Source of the DNA: an uncultured Thiohalocapsa sp.
GTDB taxonomy: Bacteria > Pseudomonadota > Gammaproteobacteria > Chromatiales > Chromatiaceae
NCBI RefSeq assembly: GCF_913063425.1
Contig: NZ_CAJXYK010000010.1
Coordinates: forward strand, 62,001 to 126,000
Length of the DNA: 64,000 bases
Direction: 5' to 3'
Positions 1-8,268 of this stretch are shown here, piece after piece (positions within the stretch are counted from its first letter, which is position 1; the number at the start of each line of letters is the position of its first letter). The notes under the pieces are model-generated. The model ran no database searches, was not told the DNA's origin, and saw only the letters and a program-made list of their open reading frames with translations. Both the position numbers and the translations under genes were made by a program.

Positions 1-407
1 TCATGCAGGCGGCGGTGATCGGCACCGGCGGGGAGATCTTCGTGCTGGACATGGGTAAGCCTGTCAAGATCCGCGACATGGCCGAGCAGATGATCCGCCT
101 CACCGGGCGCGAGCCGGGACGCGACATCGAGATCCGCTATATCGGCATGCGCCCCGGCGAGAAGCGCTATGAGGAGCTCTTCTACGCCGTCGAATCCCTG
201 ACCAAAACCCTGCACCCCAAGATCCGCATCGCCCGGCGGGAATCTGCCGACGCCGATGCCGTTGCCACTTGGCGCGCGGGCCTGGAAGCCTGTATCGAGC
301 GTTGTGACAGCGCAGCGCTGGCGGCCCGGCTGCGGGAGGTGGTGCCGCAGTGGCAGGCCGACGCCGAGCCGCGCCCAGCAGAGAGACCCGAGCCGACCCA
401 TGTCTGA
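1..407 (+). CDS. NDP-sugar 4,6-dehydratase / epimerase, CapD/WbpM type (3' end only)
   Basis: Only the C-terminal ~134 residues are present; the gene begins before the window. The segment GEIFVLDMGKPVKIRDMAEQ followed by IRYIGMRPGEKRYEELF is characteristic of the C-terminal lobe of polysaccharide-biosynthesis nucleotide-sugar dehydratases of the WbpM/CapD/PglF family (NAD-dependent, short-chain dehydrogenase fold, inner membrane). The catalytic and NAD-binding part is outside the window. Its TGA overlaps the ATG of gspE by a few bases, so the two may be translationally coupled. With kdsD and a WbpE-like aminotransferase on the far side of the secretion genes, it suggests that the gsp cluster lies within a surface-polysaccharide region. 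Confidence 0.85.
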   Translation, partial: MQAAVIGTGGEIFVLDMGKPVKIRDMAEQMIRLTGREPGRDIEIRYIGMRPGEKRYEELFYAVESLTKTLHPKIRIARRESADADAVATWRAGLEACIERCDSAALAARLREVVPQWQADAEPRPAERPEPTHV

Positions 408-2757
408 TGTCCTTCAGCGTCGTTCCCTTGACCCCGACCGGCCGTCGGCAGGCGCCGAGCGCCTGCTGGACGACGACCTCGATCTGGACCTGGGGGTGCA
501 TGCGCATGCGCGGCCCGAGCCCCACATGCCTGAGCCCGGCACGGACCTGAACCTCGACTTCGAGGACGACCTGCTGGACGACGCGCCGACCCAACGACCG
601 CCCCAGTCCCAGCCGCCCCAGTCCCGGCCGCCCCAGTCCCAGCCGCTCCAGCCCCACCAGGCGGAGACCGGCGCCGAGGGCACACCCGATCGGGCAGAGG
701 CCGAGGGCGCCGCATCCACCCTGCCCGGCGCACCTGCGCCTGACGCGAGCGCGCCGGCTGCGACCACAGCGCCCGAGCCAACATCGCGGCAGTCGGGCGC
801 CGCCCCGGCGCAGCCGCGGCAGCGCGCAGAGCCCACCGCGTCGCCGGCCACGGGTGAATTCTTGGAAGAGGCGCCGCCACCGCCGCAGAGGTCCGAGCCG
901 CCCGCCGGCGACGCGCCTGACGCATCGGCAGCGGATGCTGGGCAGGGGATCGACGACCACGGCGGAGATGCCCTGGCCGCGGCCGGGGCGCCGGCGCCGA
1001 CGTCAGCAGCGCAGGCGGCCACGGCCCAGTCCCCGGCGGCACTGGCCATCCTTGCCACACTGGCGGATACGCCGGAGGCGGGCGTCATTGCGCATCTGCG
1101 CGCGCAGGGTAAGCTCTCCGACGGCGATCTCGCCCGCGCCCGCAAGCTCGCGGACGACGGCGGCGACCCGCTGCGGACCATGCTCGTGCGCTTGGGCCTG
1201 GTGTCCGACCGGGACATGGCGGCGGCCTATGCGCGGGTGCTGGATCTGGAGCTCATCGACGCCGACCACTACCCGGACGCCCCGGTGGCGGAGCCGGAGC
1301 TCAGCCTGCGCTTCCTCAAGGACGTGCGCATGGTGCCGCTGCGGGAGGATGGCGAGGTGCTGGAGCTGGCCGTCGCCGACCCGGTTGACAGCTCGGCGGT
1401 GCAGGCGGTGGAAATGGCGGCCGGGTGCCGGGCGCGGCTGCGGGTGGGGCTGCCGGCGGAAATCGACGCGGCCCTCGAGCGGCTCTACGAGAGCCCCGAG
1501 CCCAGCGAGACGGACGCGGAGCTGGACGCGGACCTCGGCAACTTCTCCGAAGAAGACATCGAGCACCTGCGCGACCTCGCGAGCGAGGCGCCGGTGATTC
1601 GGCTCGTGAACCAGATCATGCAGCGGGCGGTGGAGTCGCGCGCGTCGGACGTGCACATCGAGCCCTTCGCCGACGAGCTCAAGGTGCGCTACCGCATCGA
1701 CGGCATCCTGAAGGAGACCGAATCGCCGCCGGTGCGCTCCACCGCCGCCGTGATCTCCCGTATCAAGATCATGGCCAAGCTCAACATCGCCGAGCGCCGG
1801 CTGCCCCAGGACGGCCGCATTCCGCTGCGCATCCAGGGCAAGGAGCTGGACCTGCGTGTGTCCACGGTGCCCACCATGTTCGGCGAGAGCGTGGTCATGC
1901 GCCTGCTGGACAAGGAGTCCGTGCGCTTCGACTTCGATGCGCTCGGCTTCGACGGCCCGCCGCGGGAGCGGGTGCTCGAGATCCTGGATCAGCCCTACGG
2001 CATCTTCCTGGTCACCGGCCCCACCGGCAGCGGTAAGAGCACCACCCTCTACACGGCGCTGTCGCGGCTCAACACCGAGGCGCGCAAGATCATCACCGTG
2101 GAGGACCCGGTGGAATACCAGGTGCCGGGCATCAACCAGATCCCGGTGAAGGCCAGCATCGGCATGACCTTCGCGCATGCCCTGCGCGCCATCGTCCGCC
2201 AGGACCCGGACGTCATCATGGTGGGCGAGATGCGCGACCTGGAGACCGCCCGCATCGCCGTGCAATCCGCCCTGACGGGCCACGTCGTGCTGTCCACGCT
2301 GCACACCAACGATGCCGCCAGCGGCGTCACGCGCCTGCTGGACATGGGCGTGGAGGACTACCTGCTCACCAGCACCATCAACGGCATCCTGGCCCAGCGC
2401 CTGGTGCGCCGGCTCTGCCCCGACTGCCGCGAGCCCTTCCGTCCGCGCCCGGAGATGGCGGCGCGCTTTCTGAACCTGCCGGGCGTGGACGAGTCCGACC
2501 TGACCCTGTATCACCCGCGCGGCTGCGACGCCTGCCAGGGCAGCGGCTACCGCGGCCGGCTGGTCATCGCCGAGGTGCTGGTGATGACCGACCGCATCCG
2601 CCAGGCGGTGCTGAACCACGCCACCGCCACCGAGATCCAGCGCATCGCCATCGAGCAGGACATGCTCACCATGTACCAGGACGGCCTGCGCAAGGCCGCC
2701 GGCGGGCACACCACCGTGGAAGAGGTGCTGCGGGTGGCGTCCGTGGCGGATGACTGA
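400..2757 (+). CDS. gspE: Type II secretion system ATPase GspE
   Basis: Cytoplasmic hexameric ATPase that powers the type II secretion pseudopilus. The 785-residue protein shows an N-terminal MshEN-like region (about 230-350), then the secretion ATPase core: Walker A GPTGSGKSTT with Lys546, Walker B GEMRDLET and a His box TLHTNDAA. A tetracysteine zinc site (CPDC ... CDACQGSGY) marks GspE rather than PilT. The ATG at 400 overlaps the upstream stop; an in-frame start at 256 would lie deep inside the upstream gene and is disfavoured. Residues ~30-210 are acidic, Pro/Ala/Gln-rich low complexity and make the protein longer than typical GspE (~500-570 residues). Confidence 0.95.
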   Translation: MSDVLQRRSLDPDRPSAGAERLLDDDLDLDLGVHAHARPEPHMPEPGTDLNLDFEDDLLDDAPTQRPPQSQPPQSRPPQSQPLQPHQAETGAEGTPDRAEAEGAASTLPGAPAPDASAPAATTAPEPTSRQSGAAPAQPRQRAEPTASPATGEFLEEAPPPPQRSEPPAGDAPDASAADAGQGIDDHGGDALAAAGAPAPTSAAQAATAQSPAALAILATLADTPEAGVIAHLRAQGKLSDGDLARARKLADDGGDPLRTMLVRLGLVSDRDMAAAYARVLDLELIDADHYPDAPVAEPELSLRFLKDVRMVPLREDGEVLELAVADPVDSSAVQAVEMAAGCRARLRVGLPAEIDAALERLYESPEPSETDAELDADLGNFSEEDIEHLRDLASEAPVIRLVNQIMQRAVESRASDVHIEPFADELKVRYRIDGILKETESPPVRSTAAVISRIKIMAKLNIAERRLPQDGRIPLRIQGKELDLRVSTVPTMFGESVVMRLLDKESVRFDFDALGFDGPPRERVLEILDQPYGIFLVTGPTGSGKSTTLYTALSRLNTEARKIITVEDPVEYQVPGINQIPVKASIGMTFAHALRAIVRQDPDVIMVGEMRDLETARIAVQSALTGHVVLSTLHTNDAASGVTRLLDMGVEDYLLTSTINGILAQRLVRRLCPDCREPFRPRPEMAARFLNLPGVDESDLTLYHPRGCDACQGSGYRGRLVIAEVLVMTDRIRQAVLNHATATEIQRIAIEQDMLTMYQDGLRKAAGGHTTVEEVLRVASVADD
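598..657 (+). repeat. 15-bp tandem repeat inside gspE, four copies
   Basis: Four consecutive 15-bp units (consensus CCGCCCCAGTCCCAG, the last diverged) encode a Pro-Gln-Ser repeat at GspE residues 67-86, in the low-complexity N-terminal extension. As the unit is a multiple of three, copy number changes would keep the reading frame. Confidence 0.8.
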
Positions 2758-2884
2758 TGGATTGGCAGCTGGACGGGCAGCCGCGCGGAGGTGCGGCGCC
2801 TTTCAGATTGTCGTCCTTGACTTACACCCTGCCGTGCGCGGCGCCGGTGATGCTGTGCAGCCATCAGGCTGCTCACCGATGATA

Positions 2885-2900
2885 TGATTGCATGCAATCA
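2885..2900. promoter_or_regulatory. Perfect 16-bp palindrome upstream of the toxin-antitoxin pair (putative operator)
   Basis: TGATTGCATGCAATCA is a perfect palindrome 33 bp before the antitoxin ATG. It overlaps a possible -10 element (TATGAT at 2883-2888). FitA-type RHH antitoxins bind inverted repeats in their own promoter, so this is the likely autoregulatory site; that role is inference from position and symmetry. Confidence 0.6.
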
Positions 2901-2933
2901 CTTTCTGTGACGAACGCTGCAAAGGGCCTTGTC

Positions 2934-3179
2934 ATGACCAGCATCACGGTACGCAACCTGTCGGAGGAAACCAAAACCAGGCTCCGCCAGCAGGCGGTCG
3001 CCAGCGGCCGAAGCCTTGAGGCCCATGTGCGCAGCCTGCTGGACCAGGCAGCAGCCGCAACGCAATCCACGTCTGCCGCACGCTTTCCGCACGACCTGAT
3101 CGCGCTGCTGGAGCCCGGTGAAGAGATCGAGCCCCTGATTGCGGAACAGGACGAGCAGCAGAGCCCCATCGAGCTGTGA
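2934..3179 (+). CDS. FitA/VapB-like ribbon-helix-helix antitoxin
   Basis: An 81-residue protein. The N-terminal segment TSITVRNLSEETKTRL fits the RHH/CopG strand-helix pattern of FitA-type antitoxins (I.VRNL.eetk..Lr..A...G.S.E...R.lL). The C-terminal half is a linker and toxin-neutralising tail. The ATG at 2934 begins directly before the RHH strand; an earlier in-frame start at 2892 would lie in the palindrome and is less likely. The stop overlaps the toxin GTG (GTGA), typical of coupled antitoxin-toxin translation. It would bind the PIN toxin encoded next and repress the operon. Confidence 0.85.
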   Translation: MTSITVRNLSEETKTRLRQQAVASGRSLEAHVRSLLDQAAAATQSTSAARFPHDLIALLEPGEEIEPLIAEQDEQQSPIEL

Positions 3180-3592
3180 TCCTGCTCGACACGAACGTGC
3201 TCTCAGAGCTCACCAAGCCGCAGCCCGCACCGCAGGTGGTCGATTGGCTGGCGGAGAACGAGCCGCGCCTCAGCCTGCCGACCGTCGCCTTGGCGGAGCT
3301 CCGTTATGGCATCGAGCGACTCCCCGAAGGCAGGCGCCGTCTCAGTCTGTTGCGCTTCTGGGAAGAGACGCGGCGGCGATTCGCCGGCCGCACCTTCGCA
3401 TTCGATGTCCCGGCGGCGGAGCGCTACGGCTTTGCCGTCGCCGCAGCAGAGCGCGCAGGGCGAAGCGTCCGGGTCGGTGATGGCCAGATCGCCGCCATCG
3501 CGCTGGCGCAACGCATGGCGGTTGCCACCCGTTGTGTCGAGGATTTTCGGCCCACCGGTGTCCGACTGATCAATCCCTGGGACGTCCGGTAG
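3176..3592 (+). CDS. FitB/VapC-like PIN-domain ribonuclease toxin
   Basis: A 138-residue PIN-domain protein: N-terminal MILLDTNVLSEL supplies the first catalytic Asp, ELRYGIERLP matches the FitB-type helix with conserved Glu, and VGDGQIAAIAL supplies the C-terminal acidic residue. These are Mg-dependent RNases that block translation when the antitoxin is degraded. The GTG start overlaps the antitoxin stop. The cassette sits between gspE and gspF, 38 bp before the gspF ATG, so it either lies in or interrupts the secretion operon. All key acidic residues are visible, so it looks intact. Confidence 0.88.
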   Translation: MILLDTNVLSELTKPQPAPQVVDWLAENEPRLSLPTVALAELRYGIERLPEGRRRLSLLRFWEETRRRFAGRTFAFDVPAAERYGFAVAAAERAGRSVRVGDGQIAAIALAQRMAVATRCVEDFRPTGVRLINPWDVR

Positions 3593-3633
3593 CGCGCCTG
3601 CGCCCACAGCCGAGCCAGCATTCCTGCACCGAC

Positions 3634-4842
3634 ATGCCCCGCTATTTCTACAAAGCAGTCCGGCTCGACGGCGAAGAGGTCGAGGGTGAGCAGGAGGCGC
3701 TGGACGAGGGCGCGCTGGTGGCACGCCTCCAGGCGGAGGGGCTGATTCCCCTTCAGACCCGCTCCGCCGGCGGCCTCACGGCGACGCTGGCGCGGCGCCG
3801 GCGCAAGCGCCTGTCGGCCAAGGATGTGGAGATCGTCACCCGGCAGCTGGCGACGCTGCTCCAGGCAGGGCTGCCGCTGGACCGCTCGCTCACGGTGCTG
3901 GCCGGGCTGACGACAGAGGAGCACGTGGTGCGGGTGCTGGCGGACCTGCAGGACCGGGTGCGCGGCGGCGCCACCCTGTCCGCGGCGCTGGAGGCCCAGG
4001 ACGGCCAGTTCCCGAAGCTCTACGTCAACATGGTGCGCGCCGGCGAGGCCAGCGGCGCCGTGGACGAGGTGCTGGGCCGGCTCGCGGACTATCTGGAGCG
4101 CAGCGCCGAGCTGCGCGGTACGGTGACCTCGGCGCTGGTGTACCCAAGCATCCTGCTCTTCGTGGCCGGGCTCTCGGTGATCCTGCTGCTGGTGTTCGTG
4201 GTGCCGCAGTTCACCGTGCTGTTCGAGGACATGGGCGCCGCGCTGCCACTGCCGACGCGCATCGTCGTCGGCGCCGGCGAGATCGTGCGCGGTTATTGGT
4301 GGGCGCTGCTGGTGGCGGTGGCCGTCATCGCCGTGCTGCTGGAGCGCTGGCTCATGAACCCGGACAACCGCAGGCGCTTCGACTATTGGGTCATGGCGGT
4401 GCCGCTGTTCGGCGACCTGGTATGGAAGATGGAGACCGCGCGCTTCTGCCACACGCTCTCGACGCTGCTCAAGAACGGCCTGCCGCTGCTCTCCGGCCTG
4501 AACCTGGCCAAGGAGGTGGTGGACAACCGCAAGATCGGCGACGGCCTGGACGAGGTGGCGGACGGCCTCAAGCACGGCCGCGGCCTCGCCGAGCCGCTGG
4601 CGACGCGTCAGGTGCTGCCGGAGCTGGCCCTGCAGATGATCCGCGTCGGTGAAGAGTCCGGCACCCTGGACGCCATGCTCGCCAAGGTGGCCGACATCTA
4701 CGACCGCGAGACCCGCGCCAGCGTGCAGCGGATGCTCACCCTGCTGGAGCCGGTGCTCATCATCGGCCTCGGCATCGTTATCGCCGGCATCATCGTGTCC
4801 ATCCTGATGGCGATCCTTGGCGCCAACGAGCTGGTGCTCTGA
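3634..4842 (+). CDS. gspF: Type II secretion inner-membrane platform protein GspF
   Basis: A polytopic inner-membrane protein that couples the GspE ATPase to the pseudopilus. 402 residues, the usual GspF size, with two T2SSF repeats and three hydrophobic segments (about residues 170-195, 215-240, 375-400). Typical sequences are seen: the N-terminal PRYFYKAVRLDGEEVEGE and, in each repeat, LPLDRSLTVLAGL / LPLLSGLNLAKEV. I chose the ATG at 3634 because the family begins with this Y.Y.A.. motif; an earlier in-frame ATG at 3532 would overlap the toxin gene. Confidence 0.95.
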   Translation: MPRYFYKAVRLDGEEVEGEQEALDEGALVARLQAEGLIPLQTRSAGGLTATLARRRRKRLSAKDVEIVTRQLATLLQAGLPLDRSLTVLAGLTTEEHVVRVLADLQDRVRGGATLSAALEAQDGQFPKLYVNMVRAGEASGAVDEVLGRLADYLERSAELRGTVTSALVYPSILLFVAGLSVILLLVFVVPQFTVLFEDMGAALPLPTRIVVGAGEIVRGYWWALLVAVAVIAVLLERWLMNPDNRRRFDYWVMAVPLFGDLVWKMETARFCHTLSTLLKNGLPLLSGLNLAKEVVDNRKIGDGLDEVADGLKHGRGLAEPLATRQVLPELALQMIRVGEESGTLDAMLAKVADIYDRETRASVQRMLTLLEPVLIIGLGIVIAGIIVSILMAILGANELVL

Positions 4843-4948
4843 TGGCTGCATCGCGCATGACGGCCGCCAGCGCGGCGGTGCATGAGGAAACCTCGTTGCT
4901 ATACTGAGACATACACCCACTCCCCGACTGGAGCCTGGAGCCAGTGCC

Positions 4949-5737
4949 ATGCAGCCGAATGCGATCCCCGTCGAGCACGGATCGGCGCCGCCCGGTTGGC
5001 GCGAGGTGCCGGAGCGCCGGCCGGACGGCTCCCTCGGCTATCGCGAGGAGCCACTGCCGCCGGACGCCTTCCTCGACCCGCAGGAGGGCGACCACTTGAT
5101 TCAGGGGACGGAGCACGACTTCTGCGTCATCGACCTGGCCGCGCGGCTGCGCCATCACTTCCGCAACGACCCGACCCGCGCGGTCTACAGCGACGTCAAG
5201 ATCAAGTGGGGCATGGCCGGTCTCAAGGAGCCGGCCCCCGACGTCGCCGTGATCCCGGACATTCGGGATCGCGACCGACCGCGCCAGGCCTTCCATGTGC
5301 TCAAGGAAGGGACACGGCCGAGCCTGGTGATCGAGGTGGTCTCCCCCTACCAGGACGGCGATGAGACCGACAAGGTCGAGATCTACCGCCGCGCCGGCGT
5401 TGCCGAATACCTGATTGTCAAGACCTTCGAGCCGGTGGGCGTCGTCAACTACTCCGTGCAGGGCTACCGCCTGGTGGACGGTGGCTACCGGCCGATGCTG
5501 CCCGATGCCCACGGCCGCCTGCTCAGCCGCGCCACCGGGCTCGAGTTTGCCTCCGAGCCCGGCCACCGCGGGGTGGTCATCGTCGATGCCGCCAGCGGCG
5601 AGCCGCTGTTGGGCGCCGCGGCGCTCGAGCAGCGCTGGCGACAGGAGGCCGAGGAGCGCCGGCACGCCGAGGAGCGCGCCGAGCGTTATGCCAGGCGCCT
5701 GCGGGAGTTGGGCATCGACCCCGAAGGCAACGGCTGA
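4949..5737 (+). CDS. Uma2-family (DUF820) putative PD-(D/E)XK nuclease
   Basis: A 262-residue protein with the Uma2 fold signatures PAPDVAVIPDI, PSLVIEVVSP and DKVEIYRRAGVAEYLIV, which carry the Asp, Glu and Lys expected for a PD-(D/E)XK nuclease core. Uma2 proteins are abundant in cyanobacteria and Planctomycetes and their role is poorly known. The C-terminal ~40 residues are a charged Glu/Arg-rich helix, probably coiled coil. Its position between gspF and gspG is unusual: these genes are normally adjacent, so this is probably a later insertion. No secretion role can be inferred. Confidence 0.8.
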   Translation: MQPNAIPVEHGSAPPGWREVPERRPDGSLGYREEPLPPDAFLDPQEGDHLIQGTEHDFCVIDLAARLRHHFRNDPTRAVYSDVKIKWGMAGLKEPAPDVAVIPDIRDRDRPRQAFHVLKEGTRPSLVIEVVSPYQDGDETDKVEIYRRAGVAEYLIVKTFEPVGVVNYSVQGYRLVDGGYRPMLPDAHGRLLSRATGLEFASEPGHRGVVIVDAASGEPLLGAAALEQRWRQEAEERRHAEERAERYARRLRELGIDPEGNG

Positions 5738-5774
5738 AGCCCGCACCCGTCGAGTCGGCTCGTCGGTGAGAAGC

Positions 5775-5802
5775 ACGCCCCGCTCCGTCGTGGGCGGGGC
5801 GT
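5775..5802 (+). terminator. 9-bp stem hairpin after the Uma2 gene
   Basis: ACGCCCCGC and GCGGGGCGT form a perfect 9-bp stem with a 10-nt loop, 38 bp after the Uma2 stop and about 100 bp before gspG. There is no T-run, so it is at best an attenuator or a Rho-dependent terminator; a TATCAT hexamer at 5819-5824 could be a -10 element for the downstream genes. Confidence 0.3.
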
Positions 5803-5898
5803 CCACCGGCGCGCGTTGTATCATCTCCCACATCGCCGACTGCGCGGCGCTGGCTCGGCCCGCGCGCATGACAATTCCGAGGCAGTGAGGAGACAACG

Positions 5899-6336
5899 AT
5901 GATCAAGCGCACATCGCGCACCCCGCGCCGCACCGCCGGCTTCACCCTTGTGGAGCTGTTGGTGGTGCTGGCGATCCTGGGCCTGCTGGCCGGCCTGGTC
6001 GGCCCGCAGGTAATGAAGTTCCTCGGCAGCTCCAAGACCAAGACGGCGGCGCTGCAGATCGAGGACCTGGCCGCGACTCTGGACCTGTACCGGCTGGAGA
6101 TCGGCCATTACCCGGAGAGCCTGGAGGCGCTGGTGAGCGACCCCGGCAACGCCCCGAACTGGAACGGGCCTTACCTGCGCAAGGGCGAAGTGCCGAAGGA
6201 CCCCTGGGGCAACGATTACGAATACCGGGCGCCGGGCCAGCACGGGCCGGTGGACATCTGGTCGCTTGGCGCGGACGGCCAGGAAGGCGGGGAAGGCGAG
6301 GACAGCGATATCACCAGCTGGTCCAAGTCTGCCTGA
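5899..6336 (+). CDS. gspG: Major pseudopilin GspG
   Basis: Major subunit of the type II secretion pseudopilus. 145 residues: a 14-residue basic leader, the prepilin peptidase site G/FTLVELLVVLAILGLLAGL with Glu at +5, and a GspG-type C-terminus (DPWGNDYEYRAPGQHGPVDI, ending in a GADGQEGGEGEDSD segment like the calcium-binding loop of major pseudopilins). The ATG at 5899 has GAGGAGAC just upstream. It is followed by the minor pseudopilins H, I, J and K. Confidence 0.96.
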   Translation: MIKRTSRTPRRTAGFTLVELLVVLAILGLLAGLVGPQVMKFLGSSKTKTAALQIEDLAATLDLYRLEIGHYPESLEALVSDPGNAPNWNGPYLRKGEVPKDPWGNDYEYRAPGQHGPVDIWSLGADGQEGGEGEDSDITSWSKSA

Positions 6337-6387
6337 CGTGTCGTCCGGCACCCTGTCCGACGCTGCCGCCAGCAGCGGGGCCTGAGC

Positions 6388-6870
6388 GTGGTGCCTGCCG
6401 CTCGCGGCGAGCGCCGCAGGCTCGGCGGGACCGGCTTCACACTGGTGGAGCTGCTGGTGGTGCTCGCCATCGGCGGCCTGCTGCTCGCGGTGACGCCCCC
6501 GCTCATCACCGCAGTCATGCCCGGCGTGGAGATGAAGGCCGCCGCACGGCGCACGGCGGGCGGCCTGAGGCTCGCCCGCGAGATCGCCGTCGCGCGGGGT
6601 CGTGACGCCGCCTGGCTGCTGGACGTGGAGCACAACCGCTTCGGCATCGAGAACGACCCCCGCAGCGGCTCGCTGCCGGCGGGCCTGGAGCTGGAGCTGG
6701 TGGCCGCCGAGGAGGAGATGCGCAGTGAGTCCGTCGGTGCCATCCGCTTCTATCCGGACGGCAGCTCCTCCGGCGGCCGGGTCATCCTCAAGCGTGGAGA
6801 GACGGGCTATCAGGTGGGCGTCAACTGGCTCACCGGGCGGATTCTGATTGCGGAGTGGGTGGCGGAGTGA
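6388..6870 (+). CDS. gspH: Minor pseudopilin GspH
   Basis: 160 residues with a 16-residue leader and the prepilin motif G/FTLVELLVVLAIGGLLLAV. The remainder (GGLRLAREIAVARGRDAAWL and a C-terminal beta-rich region) fits the GspH/FimT family of minor pseudopilins. A GTG at 6388 is taken as start; the next codon is also GTG. It acts near the pseudopilus tip with GspI, J and K. Confidence 0.88.
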   Translation: MVPAARGERRRLGGTGFTLVELLVVLAIGGLLLAVTPPLITAVMPGVEMKAAARRTAGGLRLAREIAVARGRDAAWLLDVEHNRFGIENDPRSGSLPAGLELELVAAEEEMRSESVGAIRFYPDGSSSGGRVILKRGETGYQVGVNWLTGRILIAEWVAE

Positions 6871-6905
6871 CGGAATTTGTAAAGGGTGAAGGGACGTTGA
6901 GACGC

Positions 6906-7415
6906 ATGAAGACCGGTCTAGCGCAGCACGGGTTGCGCAGGACGCAGTACGGTGGCTGGTCGCCCCAGGCCCGCCGTACACCGTCCGCCGTACGCCGTGC
7001 CCTGCGGGGTCGGCGCAGTGCCCGGGGCTTCTCGCTCCTCGAAGTCCTGGTGGCCTTCGCCATTCTCGCCCTCAGCCTGGGCGTGCTGCTGCAGATCTTC
7101 CAGCGCGCCATGAACACCACCATGGTGAGCACCGAGTACAGCCGCATCGTCGCACTGGCGGAGGCCAGGCTCGCCGACGTGGGCGGCAGCATCCCGCTGG
7201 AGGAGGGCATTCACACCGGCGAGCCGGAGAACGGCATGGACTGGATCGTCAGCATCCAGCCTTACCAGCCTCCGGGCTGGCTCGGTGAGGATCCGGCGCC
7301 GCCGATGCAGCCCTTCCTGGTCACCGCCGTCGCCTCGCTGCCCACCATCAACGGAGCCCGGCAGGTGACGCTGCGCTCGGTGCAGCTCGCCGCACCCCTG
7401 TTGCCTGGCCTGTGA
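6906..7415 (+). CDS. gspI: Minor pseudopilin GspI with unusually long leader
   Basis: 169 residues from the ATG at 6906. The prepilin motif G/FSLLEVLVAFAILALSLGVL (Glu +5) is followed by TEYSRIVALAEARLADVGG and a compact C-terminal domain, as in GspI. The pre-peptide is 41 residues and Arg-rich, far longer than usual, and part of its coding DNA is made of CCGTAC/GCCGT-like repeats (6975-7005). No in-frame ATG/GTG/TTG lies closer to the cleavage site. An alternative start at 6855 would overlap gspH and lengthen it further. Confidence 0.85.
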   Translation: MKTGLAQHGLRRTQYGGWSPQARRTPSAVRRALRGRRSARGFSLLEVLVAFAILALSLGVLLQIFQRAMNTTMVSTEYSRIVALAEARLADVGGSIPLEEGIHTGEPENGMDWIVSIQPYQPPGWLGEDPAPPMQPFLVTAVASLPTINGARQVTLRSVQLAAPLLPGL

Positions 7416-7425
7416 CGGGCGCCTG

Positions 7426-8268
7426 ATGCCTGCGCTGTCCACAGGGCATCCGGCCCGACGCCGGCGGCGGGCCTGCCGCCAAGGCGGCTTCACGCTGGTG
7501 GAGCTCCTCATTGCACTGGTGCTGGTGAGCGTCATCACGGTGCTGATGTTCTCCGGGCTGCGGCTCGGCTCGCGCGCCTGGGAGGGCGTCGAGGCCCTGT
7601 CGGAGCGGGTCAACGACCTGCGCGTGGCGCGCAATTTCATCGAGCAGACGCTGCGCCAGACCCGTCCGGCGTCGGTGATCTTCGACGGCGAGCAGCTGCC
7701 CGTCTTCGCCGGCGATGCGGAGCGCCTGGAGCTGGCGGCGCCGCTGTCTGAGCACGTAGGCATTCCGGGGCTCTACATCCTGCGCCTGGTGCGCGAGGCC
7801 GCCGGCGACCACGACCGCCTGGTGCTCGTGCGCTGGCTGCTGCACCGCGAGGTGCTCGAAGGCGGCGACGATCACCCTCCCTGGGAGCCCTTGCTGGACA
7901 GCAATGTCGCCCTGGACGACGCCGGCCCACTGGACCGCGACATCGCCGAGGGCGCCTACGGCCGCACCGTGCTGCTGCCGCGGGTGGAGACCTTCGAGCT
8001 TGCCTACTTCGGCATCGGTGAGGGGGAAAGCGAGCCCGAATGGTTCGAGGAATGGGTCAACCAGCGACGCCTGCCGCTCAAGGTCCGCATTGCGCTCAGC
8101 ACACCTGCCCAGGCCTGGCCGGCCGCAGTCGTCGTCCTGCCCGGCGGCGATACCGAGAACTTCGGCGAGCTCAGCGGCGGCCTGGATCCCGCCGCACCCG
8201 CCCCCGCCCGGCAGCAGGCGCCCGCAGGCGACGGCGCTGCTGCACCGGAGCAGCCCAATGGTCGCTGA
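7426..8268 (+). CDS. gspJ: Minor pseudopilin GspJ
   Basis: 280 residues with a 21-residue basic leader, cleavage site G/FTLVELLIALVLVSVITVLM and a large C-terminal domain (LRVARNFIEQTLRQTRP..., RVETFELAYFG, LPLKVRIAL) matching GspJ, the pseudopilin tip partner of GspI and GspK. The Pro/Ala-rich tail is poorly conserved. It overlaps gspK by 11 bp. Confidence 0.9.
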   Translation: MPALSTGHPARRRRRACRQGGFTLVELLIALVLVSVITVLMFSGLRLGSRAWEGVEALSERVNDLRVARNFIEQTLRQTRPASVIFDGEQLPVFAGDAERLELAAPLSEHVGIPGLYILRLVREAAGDHDRLVLVRWLLHREVLEGGDDHPPWEPLLDSNVALDDAGPLDRDIAEGAYGRTVLLPRVETFELAYFGIGEGESEPEWFEEWVNQRRLPLKVRIALSTPAQAWPAAVVVLPGGDTENFGELSGGLDPAAPAPARQQAPAGDGAAAPEQPNGR

